A DNA stretch of 18,383 bases from Nanobdellota archaeon (GCA_018818465.1 JAHIRU010000031.1:1-18383); one strand, 5' to 3'. Shown: positions 1-6,439, counted from the first letter of the stretch. Translations and numbers: made by a program. Notes: a model not told the origin generated them from the sequence alone.

Positions 1-97
1 CTTGTATTGATACTATTATGATAACAATTGCAAAGATCAACACAAAAACTGAAACGAGCGCCTCTGATATAGTTAATTGACCTTTGAGGGATGCCAT
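1..97 (-). CDS. Pilin-like protein with class III-type signal, N-terminal fragment
   Basis: Only the first 32 codons are in the window; the gene continues past the left edge. The start is ATG at 97-95. The product begins MASLKGQLTISEAL, followed by an unbroken hydrophobic stretch rich in Val and Ile. A short basic leader, a KGQ processing site, a glutamate a few residues later and a hydrophobic helix is the plan of archaeal type IV pilin-like proteins with class III signal peptides. In the well-known methanogen examples the glutamate is at +5 after the Gly; here it is at +6, so the match is loose. It is the third of three small minus-strand genes in a row, which suggests a pilus or surface-fibre minor-pilin operon. 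Function is inferred from the N-terminus only. Confidence 0.55.
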   Translation of the reverse strand, partial: MASLKGQLTISEALVSVFVLIFAIVIIIVSIQ

Positions 98-135
98 AAT
101 ATTAATTTATTGCTGCAACTTAAATAATCTGTTTG

Positions 136-324
136 CTAGCTGAACCAGCCGCGTATTGTATCTAAAAGTGCATTATTTGAACCAGAAGACCATTCTCCTA
201 ATAAAAGCACTACTGCTAGTATAAACAGTATTGCTATTACAATCGATATAATGATTAAAACAAAATTTTGAGTGACAACAGATCCTGAGAATTTTTTCCT
301 AAAAAAATCTTTTATTTTTTCCAT
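136..324 (-). CDS. Small single-helix membrane protein
   Basis: This 62-residue product has a basic amphipathic N-terminus (MEKIKDFFRKKF), a Gly-Ser turn, one long hydrophobic helix at about residues 20-43, and a short polar tail ending in GWFS. I do not recognise a family. The ATG lies 4 nt after the stop of the upstream 37-residue gene and the next gene starts about 40 nt downstream, so the three are probably co-transcribed. Its neighbours have pilin-like KGQ sites; this one does not, though its length and single helix fit a minor pilin or an accessory protein of the same apparatus. The reading frame is well supported by position and composition; the function is not. Confidence 0.6.
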   Translation of the reverse strand: MEKIKDFFRKKFSGSVVTQNFVLIIISIVIAILFILAVVLLLGEWSSGSNNALLDTIRGWFS

Positions 325-328
325 AAAA

Positions 329-442
329 TCAACCCAATGTCATACTAAAATGGTTAGCCAGGAAATACCAAATCACAACAGCTAAAATTATTAACCCTCC
401 GATAAATAATACTAGTTTTTCTATAGGAACCTGTCCCTTCAT
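329..442 (-). CDS. 37-residue pilin-like membrane protein
   Basis: This gene is very short. It starts at ATG 442-440 and stops at TGA 331-329. The product begins MKGQVPIEKLVLFIGG and continues with a hydrophobic helix to about residue 28, then ends in a short polar tail. The KGQ followed by a glutamate and a hydrophobic segment resembles the processing site and assembly helix of archaeal class III-signal pilins, as in the partial gene at the left edge. If cleaved after Gly, the mature peptide would be only about 34 residues. A TATA-like element at 471-478 on the minus strand lies about 32 nt upstream, so this is probably the first gene of the small operon. The stop is 4 nt from the next ATG. 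Because it is so short, automated callers would probably miss it. Confidence 0.5.
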   Translation of the reverse strand: MKGQVPIEKLVLFIGGLIILAVVIWYFLANHFSMTLG

Positions 443-470
443 AGTCTCGTTTAATAATTAGCTTCGATCA

Positions 471-501
471 CTTAAATTGGTGAAAATTGACTCTATTTAA
501 A
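471..501. promoter_or_regulatory. Divergent promoter pair between pilin-like operon and epimerase
   Basis: Two TATA-like elements face apart. On the plus strand TATTTAAA at 494-501 is centred about 25 nt before the epimerase ATG at 523, the spacing expected for a leaderless archaeal transcript. On the minus strand the element covering 471-478 is centred about 32 nt before the ATG at 442, giving a leader of only a few bases. No Shine-Dalgarno sequence is seen before either gene. Confidence 0.5.
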
Positions 502-522
502 GACAACGGTTTATATTTATAC

Positions 523-1407
523 ATGATTCTCATTACTGGTGCTACTGGTTTTTTAGGCAAAAATTTAACAAAAAATCTTATTCAAAAAGGGCATAAGGTA
601 AGGATTCTATCCAGGGATGAGGACAAGGCAAAAAGTCTTTTTCCAAAGGCAGAAATTTTCAAAGGAGATCTTTTATATCCTAAATCGCTTGATGGTGTAT
701 CGAAGGGCATAAACACTGTAATACATCTTGCAGGTTTAGTATCATATTCAAAACCAAAAAATGAGATATTTTCAGCTAATGTTGATACGACAAAAAATCT
801 GCTTGAGGAATGCAAAAATGTTAAGAAATTTATTTTCGCTTCAAGCGTGTCTGTTTATGGCGAGATAAAAAAAGAAGCTGATGAAAGCTATCGCTTGGAT
901 CCTAAAAATTATTACGGATTATCAAAGCTTAGATGTGAGGAGTTAATCAAAAACTCCGGAATACCCTATGTTATGTTAAGGATAGCTCCTGTTTATGGAG
1001 AAGGAAGCCCAAGCTGGAAGAAAAACCTGAAACTTCTTGAAAAGGGCTTTCCTGTGCCAAAAACAAAGAATCTGACTCATGTAGTGCATATTTCAGATGT
1101 TGTGCAGGCGTTTGAAAAATCAATAAAAAAGGGTAAAGGAACTTATAACATAGCCGACAAAAAACCGCTTTCGTTTACAGAGTTTGTAGAAACCATAATG
1201 AAACTTTTAGGCAAAAAGCCAAAAAGAATGCCTATGCTTTTGGTTAAAACAATCGCTAAGAGTGCAGGAATGGGTGCATATTTTAATGTTCTCATAATAA
1301 ACCGCCATTACATTATAAACAAAGCTAAAAATGAATTGAATTACGAACCTAAAGCAGATTTCAGCACAGAAGTCAAAAAAATGGTGAATTGGTATAAAGG
1401 TTTATAA
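523..1407 (+). CDS. NAD(P)-dependent nucleotide-sugar epimerase/dehydratase (SDR family)
   Basis: This is an extended short-chain dehydrogenase/reductase of 294 residues. The N-terminal Rossmann motif GATGFLG (residues 6-12) binds NAD(P), an acidic patch follows the second strand, and the catalytic YxxxK is YGLSK at 131-135 with a paired Ser at 108-109. The family interconverts or dehydrates nucleotide sugars or related alcohols; the substrate cannot be read from sequence. The frame extends upstream to a TTG at 487, but ATG 523 begins right at the first beta strand of the Rossmann fold and has a TATA box 25 nt upstream, so I use it. The next gene starts 38 nt after the stop and has its own TATA-like element over this stop. 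The gene could serve the surface-glycan functions encoded later in the window. Confidence 0.85.
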   Translation: MILITGATGFLGKNLTKNLIQKGHKVRILSRDEDKAKSLFPKAEIFKGDLLYPKSLDGVSKGINTVIHLAGLVSYSKPKNEIFSANVDTTKNLLEECKNVKKFIFASSVSVYGEIKKEADESYRLDPKNYYGLSKLRCEELIKNSGIPYVMLRIAPVYGEGSPSWKKNLKLLEKGFPVPKTKNLTHVVHISDVVQAFEKSIKKGKGTYNIADKKPLSFTEFVETIMKLLGKKPKRMPMLLVKTIAKSAGMGAYFNVLIINRHYIINKAKNELNYEPKADFSTEVKKMVNWYKGL

Positions 1408-1409
1408 AA
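1401..1409 (+). promoter_or_regulatory. TATA-like element of GGGP synthase gene
   Basis: TTTATAAAA overlaps the epimerase stop codon. With the usual archaeal spacing, transcription would begin near 1431, leaving a leader of about 15 nt before ATG 1446 and arguing against the upstream TTG at 1425 as the start. Confidence 0.45.
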
Positions 1410-1445
1410 CTTAGTAGAACTCAATTGTTATCTTTGGACGATATT

Positions 1446-2228
1446 ATGGAAGAATTCGATGTTGAAAAGAAACCAAAAATTGGTAAGGTAGAGAAATATA
1501 TAAATGATATTATAGCCTCTAACAGAGGCGTCTTCATGGGTTTAATAGATCCTGATAAACAGAATCCTGAAGATGCTGTTAAACTTGCAAAAATAATGAA
1601 TGAGGGTGGTGCTGATGTAATAATGTTAGGTGGTTCAATAGGAGCACAGGGCCACACGCTTGATGAAACTGCAAAAATGATAAAAGAGAGTACAAACATT
1701 CCCTTGCACCTGTTTCCTGGAAACGTAAGCAATGTGACAGAATATGCTGATTCTATTTATTTCATGAGTCTTTTGAATTCAAAAAATCCTTATTGGATAA
1801 GCGGTGCACAAGTACTTGCAGCTCCTGTAGTAAAACAATACGATATTGAAGTTATGCCAACAGGTTATATTGTATTTGAACCTGGTCAGACTGTTGGACA
1901 TGTTGGAGAAGCACAACTATTAACAAAGGAAAAACCAGATCTTGCTGTGGCTTATAGCCTTGCTGCACAATACATGGGAATGCGTTTTGTTATTTTAGAA
2001 TCTGGTTCTGGAGCACCATCACCTGTTCCTCCTCATATAGTTTCAGCTGTAAACAAAGTATGTGATCTCAACATAGTTGTTGCTGGTGGTGTGAAAACAC
2101 CTGAGCAGGCAAGGGAGCTAATTCTTTCAGGTGCTAACTGTATTCATATAGGAACAAAAATAGAAGAATCCAGTAATCCTTTAGAAAGAGTTAGAAAATT
2201 TGCTAGAGCTATTCATTTGATGGATTAA
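1446..2228 (+). CDS. Geranylgeranylglyceryl phosphate synthase
   Basis: This enzyme joins geranylgeranyl diphosphate to sn-glycerol-1-phosphate, the first ether-bond step of archaeal membrane lipid synthesis. The 260-residue product has the TIM-barrel signatures of the GGGPS/PcrB family: LIDPDK (33-38), the LGGS turn (61-64), the LFPGN motif (89-93), ESGSGA (185-190) and the late phosphate-binding VAGGV (212-216). These make the family secure; group assignment needs an alignment. The frame reaches a TTG at 1425, but ATG 1446 gives the family-typical N-terminus. The 3' end overlaps the convergent SpoIIM-family gene by 4 nt. It is a strong marker that the DNA is archaeal and that the cell makes at least part of its own lipids, which not all DPANN archaea do. 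Confidence 0.93.
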   Translation: MEEFDVEKKPKIGKVEKYINDIIASNRGVFMGLIDPDKQNPEDAVKLAKIMNEGGADVIMLGGSIGAQGHTLDETAKMIKESTNIPLHLFPGNVSNVTEYADSIYFMSLLNSKNPYWISGAQVLAAPVVKQYDIEVMPTGYIVFEPGQTVGHVGEAQLLTKEKPDLAVAYSLAAQYMGMRFVILESGSGAPSPVPPHIVSAVNKVCDLNIVVAGGVKTPEQARELILSGANCIHIGTKIEESSNPLERVRKFARAIHLMD

Positions 2229-3118
2229 GATGCCCATAGCACTAATTTTATTGCAGGAAATGCGAAATAGACCTCTATAAGAGATGCTAGTATTATGAAT
2301 AAACCAGCTAATATTAGCAGTCTTATAGCGTCTGTTATGATTACAGCATGCTGCTTTTCAGTTAATTTTCTCCACAAGGTTATATAGACTGAACTGCCTG
2401 ATATAACGCCGCATATGTAGGCGAAAGCTTCTGCTACCATGTGGGGCACTATTATGAGAATACTTAAAACAAATAGGAAAGCCATGTTTTGTCCTAGAAG
2501 TTTACTTGATTCTACTAGAGCTGAACCAAATATGACACCCCAAACAGAAGCGTTCCAGGCTATTATGAATATGCCTGCCCTGTAAACAATTGAAATTACA
2601 AACGCTACCATTAGAACTACTAGATTATTCAATATGATTCCGATGAATGTATTTAAGGATATGCTTGCTGACATGAAAGGCCTATCAGCATAACCTAAAA
2701 CAGCTTCGCCTGCACTACCACGAAGTATGTTTGTCTGTTCAACAAAAAAGCTCTCTGCCATAGGTCCTGGTAAATTCATTTGAAAAACTGTATATACGAG
2801 AAATATACCAAAGAACAACATTATGTAAATGATAAAAATGTTTTTGTATTCCATGGTAAGCTTGTGAAAATTTAGGAATTTTTTCAGATAATAAAGAGGA
2901 TTCTTAAATTTTATTGGGTGTTTTTTGTTCCTTGTTATAGAGTCAAGCGGAAGCAGTTTTTTTAGAAACGGCAGCATAGCAAGTGATGTGAAGAAAACGC
3001 TAACTATTCCCGTGTTTGAAGGAAAGAGTAACCATGCTATAACTATTCCTATAACAGCACAATATAAACCGATACCAAAGCTTATTATCGGGTGCCTTTT
3101 TTTCAGCTGAAACTCCAT
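2225..3118 (-). CDS. SpoIIM/DUF95-family integral membrane protein
   Basis: The 297-residue product is a polytopic membrane protein with two hydrophobic segments near the N-terminus (about 15-60), a basic loop, and about five more helices from residue 90 on. The central NN pair in ILNNLVV and the late IVPHMVAEAFAY segment match the conserved core of the SpoIIM/DUF95 family, which is widespread in archaea and of uncertain role; in Bacillus the namesake acts in septal membrane remodelling. The frame continues seven codons upstream to an ATG at 3139, but ATG 3118 begins MEFQLKKRHP and lies 27 nt from a minus-strand TATA-like element (3142-3149), so I take it as the start. It converges with GGGP synthase (4-nt overlap) and diverges from ftsY. 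Confidence 0.8.
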   Translation of the reverse strand: MEFQLKKRHPIISFGIGLYCAVIGIVIAWLLFPSNTGIVSVFFTSLAMLPFLKKLLPLDSITRNKKHPIKFKNPLYYLKKFLNFHKLTMEYKNIFIIYIMLFFGIFLVYTVFQMNLPGPMAESFFVEQTNILRGSAGEAVLGYADRPFMSASISLNTFIGIILNNLVVLMVAFVISIVYRAGIFIIAWNASVWGVIFGSALVESSKLLGQNMAFLFVLSILIIVPHMVAEAFAYICGVISGSSVYITLWRKLTEKQHAVIITDAIRLLILAGLFIILASLIEVYFAFPAIKLVLWAS

Positions 3119-3126
3119 ATATAATA

Positions 3127-3149
3127 TTATATAAGCCACGTTATTAAAA
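3127..3149. promoter_or_regulatory. Interleaved divergent promoters (SpoIIM-like gene and ftsY)
   Basis: The 41-bp gap between the two start codons holds two TATA-like elements that cross over each other's transcription start. TTATATAA at 3127-3134 is about 29 nt before the ftsY ATG (3160). The minus-strand element at 3142-3149 is about 27 nt before the SpoIIM-like ATG (3118). TBP bound at one box would cover the likely start site of the other gene, so the two may exclude each other. Confidence 0.45.
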
Positions 3150-3159
3150 TTAGGTTAAT

Positions 3160-4341
3160 ATGTTTGGAATGCTGAAAAAGAAGCTTTCAGATTCTGTGAA
3201 AGCTCTAACAGAAAAAATAGAAAAAGAGGAACCTAAAAAAGTTGTAAAGAAGGTTTCTAAAGAGAAAAAAGTAGAGAAATTTATAAAGAAAAAACATGCG
3301 GAAAAAATAACTAAGCCAAAAGAAATTATTAAAGAAAAGCCTAAAATGGAAGCTCCTAAAGAAAAACCTGAGATGGAAAAAGAACTTAGAGAGGAGAAAA
3401 AATCATTTTTACAGAAAATTGGTTTCAAGAAAGAAGAAAAATATAAACCAACCGTAGAAGAACCAAAAGAGGAGAAGAGTTTTTTTCAGAAAAGCTTGAA
3501 AGAAAATGATATTGATGAATTCTTTAAAGATATAGAATTAGGGCTTTTGGAGTCAAACATAGCTCTAGAAGCTGTTGATGAGCTTAAGAAAAATCTGAAA
3601 GAGCAGTTAGTTGATAAGCCTGTTAGTAGAGTAGGGGCAGGAAAGGAGATAAAAATTGCATTTGAAAAAAGCGTTAGAAAGATACTCGATCAGGGAACTG
3701 TTGATATCGATAAAATAATCAGAGAAGCGAGAAAGGAAAACAGATCCGCATGTTTTGTTTTCCTAGGATTCAATGGTTCAGGCAAAACAACAAGCCTGTC
3801 AAAATTTGCCCAATTCTTAATGAAAAAGAAATACAGAGTATTGTTCGCTGCTGCTGATACATTCAGAGCAGCATCGATAGAACAGCTTGAATACCATGGA
3901 AATAAGCTCGGTATTAAAGTAATAAAGCACCAGTACGGAGCAGATGCTGCTGCTGTTATATTTGATGCAAAAAAGCATGGTGAAAAAAACAACTATGATG
4001 TCGTGCTGGCGGATACCGCGGGAAGATCCCATGCAGATAAAAACCTAATGGATGAATTGAAAAAACTAGTAAGAGTTAACAAACCTGATCTGAAGATTCT
4101 TGTTATTGATTCTATAACAGGTAATGACTCTGTTGAACAGGCAAACAGGTTCAATGATGCTGTTGGTGTTGATGCTGTAATACTAACAAAAACAGATGTT
4201 AACAGCAAGGGCGGTTCAATCTTATCGGTTTGCCAGGCAATCAAGAAACCGATTCTCTTCCTAGGAACAGGACAGGATTACAAGGACATCGACATATTCA
4301 ACCCTGAAAAATTCGCAGAGGAACTGCTTAGTGGGGATTAA
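3160..4341 (+). CDS. ftsY: Signal recognition particle receptor FtsY
   Basis: FtsY is the membrane-associated SRP receptor GTPase that docks SRP-ribosome complexes for co-translational targeting. The 393-residue protein has a long Lys/Glu-rich, low-complexity N-terminal region (about 1-110), a helical N domain (about 110-190), and a complete NG GTPase domain: P-loop GFNGSGKT (203-210), DTFRAAS (233-239), DTAGR (285-289), TKTD (343-346) and the closing GTGQ (369-372). All nucleotide-binding motifs are intact. The charged N-terminal extension is the likely membrane or SRP-contact region, and its length varies among archaea. It has its own TATA box and seems leaderless. Its last 4 nt overlap the convergent small gene 4338-4568. 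Confidence 0.96.
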   Translation: MFGMLKKKLSDSVKALTEKIEKEEPKKVVKKVSKEKKVEKFIKKKHAEKITKPKEIIKEKPKMEAPKEKPEMEKELREEKKSFLQKIGFKKEEKYKPTVEEPKEEKSFFQKSLKENDIDEFFKDIELGLLESNIALEAVDELKKNLKEQLVDKPVSRVGAGKEIKIAFEKSVRKILDQGTVDIDKIIREARKENRSACFVFLGFNGSGKTTSLSKFAQFLMKKKYRVLFAAADTFRAASIEQLEYHGNKLGIKVIKHQYGADAAAVIFDAKKHGEKNNYDVVLADTAGRSHADKNLMDELKKLVRVNKPDLKILVIDSITGNDSVEQANRFNDAVGVDAVILTKTDVNSKGGSILSVCQAIKKPILFLGTGQDYKDIDIFNPEKFAEELLSGD

Positions 4342-4568
4342 GATTCTGGTTTTGTACTAACTATGGGATAAATTTCAATTACTGCTTTAAAACCATCTGG
4401 GTGACAGCCGCCAAGTATTTTTCTAAGAGAACTGTAAACTTTTTCAGTTAGCGGCAATTCACAAATATACCCTTCTTCGTTTTCTCCTCTAAAATGTCTG
4501 CAATTGTTGTCTCCTATTCTACTAAAATATATTTCTAAAGAAACAGGCGCAGAATTTTTTCCAGACAT
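4338..4568 (-). CDS. Small Cys/His-containing hypothetical protein
   Basis: The 76-residue product is not recognised. It is mostly soluble, with Cys23, His25, Cys36, Cys55 and His56. The segments NNCRHF, GYICELP and GGCHPDG could form a small metal site, but spacing is irregular and no zinc-ribbon pattern is complete. Support for a real gene: it fills the space between ftsY and the metK promoter exactly, its stop overlaps ftsY by only 4 nt, and a minus-strand TATA-like element (4591-4596) lies 26 nt upstream of its ATG, as for other leaderless genes here. It diverges from metK, so the two may be regulated together. It could also be a fortuitous frame. Confidence 0.55.
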   Translation of the reverse strand: MSGKNSAPVSLEIYFSRIGDNNCRHFRGENEEGYICELPLTEKVYSSLRKILGGCHPDGFKAVIEIYPIVSTKPES

Positions 4569-4611
4569 TTTAAATTTTTGAAAATAAGAGATTTAAGGCT
4601 TTTCAATATTG

Positions 4612-4644
4612 TTTATATTGTAAAATTCTGTCAAGTGATTTAAA
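4612..4644 (+). promoter_or_regulatory. metK promoter region with two TATA-like elements
   Basis: TTTATATT at 4612-4619 and TTTAAA at 4639-4644 are both plausible TATA boxes, predicting starts near 4642 or near 4669. Either way metK would have a real 5' leader (about 48 or 21 nt), unlike most genes in the window, which appear leaderless. Confidence 0.4.
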
Positions 4645-4676
4645 GTTTAGTATGAATTATTTAGAATTGAAATATT

Positions 4677-4683
4677 GAGGTGA
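4677..4683 (+). promoter_or_regulatory. Strong Shine-Dalgarno sequence of metK
   Basis: GAGGTGA matches the archaeal and bacterial anti-Shine-Dalgarno core and stands 6 nt before ATG 4690. It fixes the metK start upstream of the interruption and argues against initiation at the GTG (4793) inside it, which has no comparable site. It is the clearest ribosome binding site in the window. Confidence 0.8.
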
Positions 4684-4689
4684 TTTTTA

Positions 4690-5905
4690 ATGGAATTTGA
4701 AGAGGCAGGTTCTAAATCTAGAAGCTATTTGTTTACGTCAGAATCAGTGACAGAAGGTCATCCGGACAAAACCTATTAACATTTGTTAATCGGTGTCTAA
4801 AATTTGTGACCAGATATCTGATGCTATTCTAGACGAGATGTTCAAGCAAGATCCTAATTCTAGGGTTGCTGTTGAGGTTTTAACAACAACTGGTTTGATC
4901 CTGGTAGCAGGTGAAGTTACAACAAAAGGTTATATTGATGTGCAGGGAACAGTTCGAAGAGTTCTGAAAGAAATAGGCTATAACAAACCAGAATACGGTT
5001 TCAACTTTGATGATTGTTCTGTACTCGTATCTTTACACGAACAAAGTCCTGACATATCACAAGGTGTTGATGAAGGTCAGGGTGATGATAAAGATCAGGG
5101 GGCTGGGGATCAGGGACTAATGTTTGGTTATGCAACTAACGAAACACCAGAGTTTATGCCGTTACCTATTGTACTAGCTCATAAGCTTACAAAAAAATTA
5201 TCAGATGCACGCAAGAGTGGTGAAGTAGATTTCTTAAGACCTGACGGAAAATCCCAAGTTACGATAGAATATGTTGACGGTAAGCCAAAAAGGGCTGATG
5301 CGATTGTTGTTTCAGCGCATCACGCAGACATTCCTATGGAAAAAATCCGTCAAGAGATTCTCGAGAAAATAATAAAACCTGTTTGCAATGAGTGGATGGA
5401 TGAAAACACAAAGGTATACATCAACCCGACAGGGCGTTTTGTGCTTGGCGGTCCTCCAGCTGACACTGGTTTGACAGGAAGAAAGATAATAGTTGATACA
5501 TATGGTGGTCATGGATCACATGGTGGAGGATGCTTCTCAGGCAAGGATCCTTCAAAAGTCGACAGGTCTGCAAGTTATATGGCTAGACATATTGCAAAGA
5601 ATATCGTTGCTGCTGGTCTGGCTGATAAATGTGAAGTGCAAATAGCATATGCAATTGGCATAGCTCAACCAGTATCTGTTTTGGTTAATACATTTGGAAC
5701 AAACAGAATACCAGAAGAAAAAATAGAAGAGCTTGTCAAAAGGCATTTCGATCTAAGACCAAAAGCAATAATAGAATACTTGCAATTGAGAAGACCTATA
5801 TTCCAGAAAACATCCACATACGGTCATTTCGGCAGAAACGATCCTGATTTCAGCTGGGAAAAAACCAATATGGTTGATACTTTAAAACAGGAAGCTGGGT
5901 TATAA
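4690..5905 (+). CDS. metK: S-adenosylmethionine synthetase, bacterial type, interrupted by a 31-nt intron
   Basis: MetK makes S-adenosylmethionine from ATP and methionine. I read it as join(4690..4769, 4801..5905): 1185 nt, 394 residues plus stop. Exon 1 gives FTSESVTEGHPDK (15-27), including the catalytic His24 and metal-binding Asp26; exon 2 continues ICDQISDAILDEM. Later conserved blocks are present: QSPDISQGVD, GAGDQGLMFGYATNE, NPTGRF, GLTGRK, YGGHGSHGGGCFSGKDPSKVDRS and YGHFGR. These belong to the bacterial/eukaryotic MAT family, not the divergent archaeal type, so ancestral transfer from bacteria is likely. Without removing 4770-4800, translation from ATG 4690 meets TAA at 4777-4779 after 29 codons, and the downstream frame lacks the first 27 residues. 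Since exon 1 has a strong Shine-Dalgarno sequence and no decay, this looks like a spliced gene and not a pseudogene. Splicing itself is inferred. Confidence 0.9.
4770..4800 (+). other. Candidate bulge-helix-bulge (archaeal) intron in the metK coding sequence
   Basis: Removing 31 nt restores an uninterrupted, conserved MetK sequence. The RNA can form a central helix of 4764-4767 (GGAC) with 4795-4798 (GUCU; one G-U pair), a 5' bulge AAA at 4768-4770, a 3' bulge AAA at 4799-4801, and an inner stem 4771-4780 with 4785-4794 (9 pairs, one U/C mismatch) closed by a 4-nt loop. Cutting after the second A of each bulge, the known rule for archaeal splicing endonuclease, removes exactly 4770-4800. Repeated A residues at the ends allow four equivalent excision registers; only this one forms the central helix. 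An outer exon-exon helix (4756-4761 with 4806-4811) exists but is offset by an internal loop, so the motif is of the relaxed kind. Confidence 0.85.
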
Positions 5906-5920
5906 CCCAGCAATCTTTTT
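5894..5920 (+). terminator. Palindrome plus T-run at the metK 3' end
   Basis: A perfect 18-nt palindrome (5894-5911, half site GCTGGGTTA) spans the metK stop codon and is followed by AATC and five T residues. As RNA it could form a GC-containing stem of about 7 bp with a tight TATA turn. Archaeal termination depends mainly on the T-run, so this is a likely metK terminator. The T-run also looks like the TATA-like element (about 5916-5925) of the following gene. Confidence 0.55.
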
Positions 5921-5947
5921 ATTAACAATTGCTAACAAATGGTTTAT

Positions 5948-6439
5948 ATGTTTGAAGAACTTGTGCTCTGGGCACAAATGTTTGTGACTGATTACGGTCT
6001 TATTGGTACATTCATAATATCCCTTCTTGAATCGTTCGTATTCCCTGTTCCGACAGCAGTGTTTATAGCGCCTTCAACAGCCCTAGGAGTTGATCCGTTT
6101 ATAATAACTGTTGTTGCTACAATTGGTTCTGTTATAGGAGCTGTTATAGGATATGGCTTGGGTTATGTTTTTGGTGAAAAGGCAGCTAACAAACTTTTCA
6201 GAAAACATATGGGTGGCGTGAAGAAATGGTTCGACAAGTACGGAGCATGGGCTGTTCTCATAGCAGCGTTCACACCAATACCCTTTAAGGTCTTTGCCTG
6301 GGCTGCAGGCATTTTCAAGCTGGATTTCAAGAAATTCTTAATTGTCAGCATAATTGGCAGATTTATTCAATTCGCTATAGCAGCATATGTGGGTAGTTTA
6401 TTCGGTGGTTGGTTCTTGAGCTCTCTCGCATTGATCTAA
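5948..6439 (+). CDS. DedA/YqaA-type SNARE-associated membrane protein
   Basis: The product has about 163 residues and 4-5 hydrophobic segments. It carries the hallmarks of the DedA/VTT (SNARE-associated Golgi) superfamily: an early LLESFVFPVPT with acidic residue and prolines in a re-entrant region, a GYGLGYVFG glycine motif, and AFTPIPFKVFAWAAGIF, which closely resembles the YqaA subgroup. Members act as lipid or small-molecule transporters/scramblases in the membrane. ATG 5939 is also in frame; I prefer 5948 because the T-rich box near 5916-5925 is about 28 nt upstream. The final 42 nt overlap the convergent DUF167 gene, an unusually long antisense overlap for this region. Confidence 0.8.
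   Translation: MFEELVLWAQMFVTDYGLIGTFIISLLESFVFPVPTAVFIAPSTALGVDPFIITVVATIGSVIGAVIGYGLGYVFGEKAANKLFRKHMGGVKKWFDKYGAWAVLIAAFTPIPFKVFAWAAGIFKLDFKKFLIVSIIGRFIQFAIAAYVGSLFGGWFLSSLALI

Noticed and set aside
4612..4689. SAM-sensing riboswitch ahead of metK
   Set aside because: The leader is short and AT-rich, with no multi-helix structure resembling known SAM riboswitches.
4793..5905. metK starting at the GTG at 4793 as a complete gene
   Set aside because: It would lack FTSESVTEGHPDK with catalytic His and Asp, has no ribosome binding site, and ignores an upstream in-frame exon with a strong Shine-Dalgarno site.
4690..5905. metK as a pseudogene or assembly error
   Set aside because: The insert is a single clean 31-nt block with splice-motif structure, and no other damage is seen in either exon. 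Raw reads could still overturn this.
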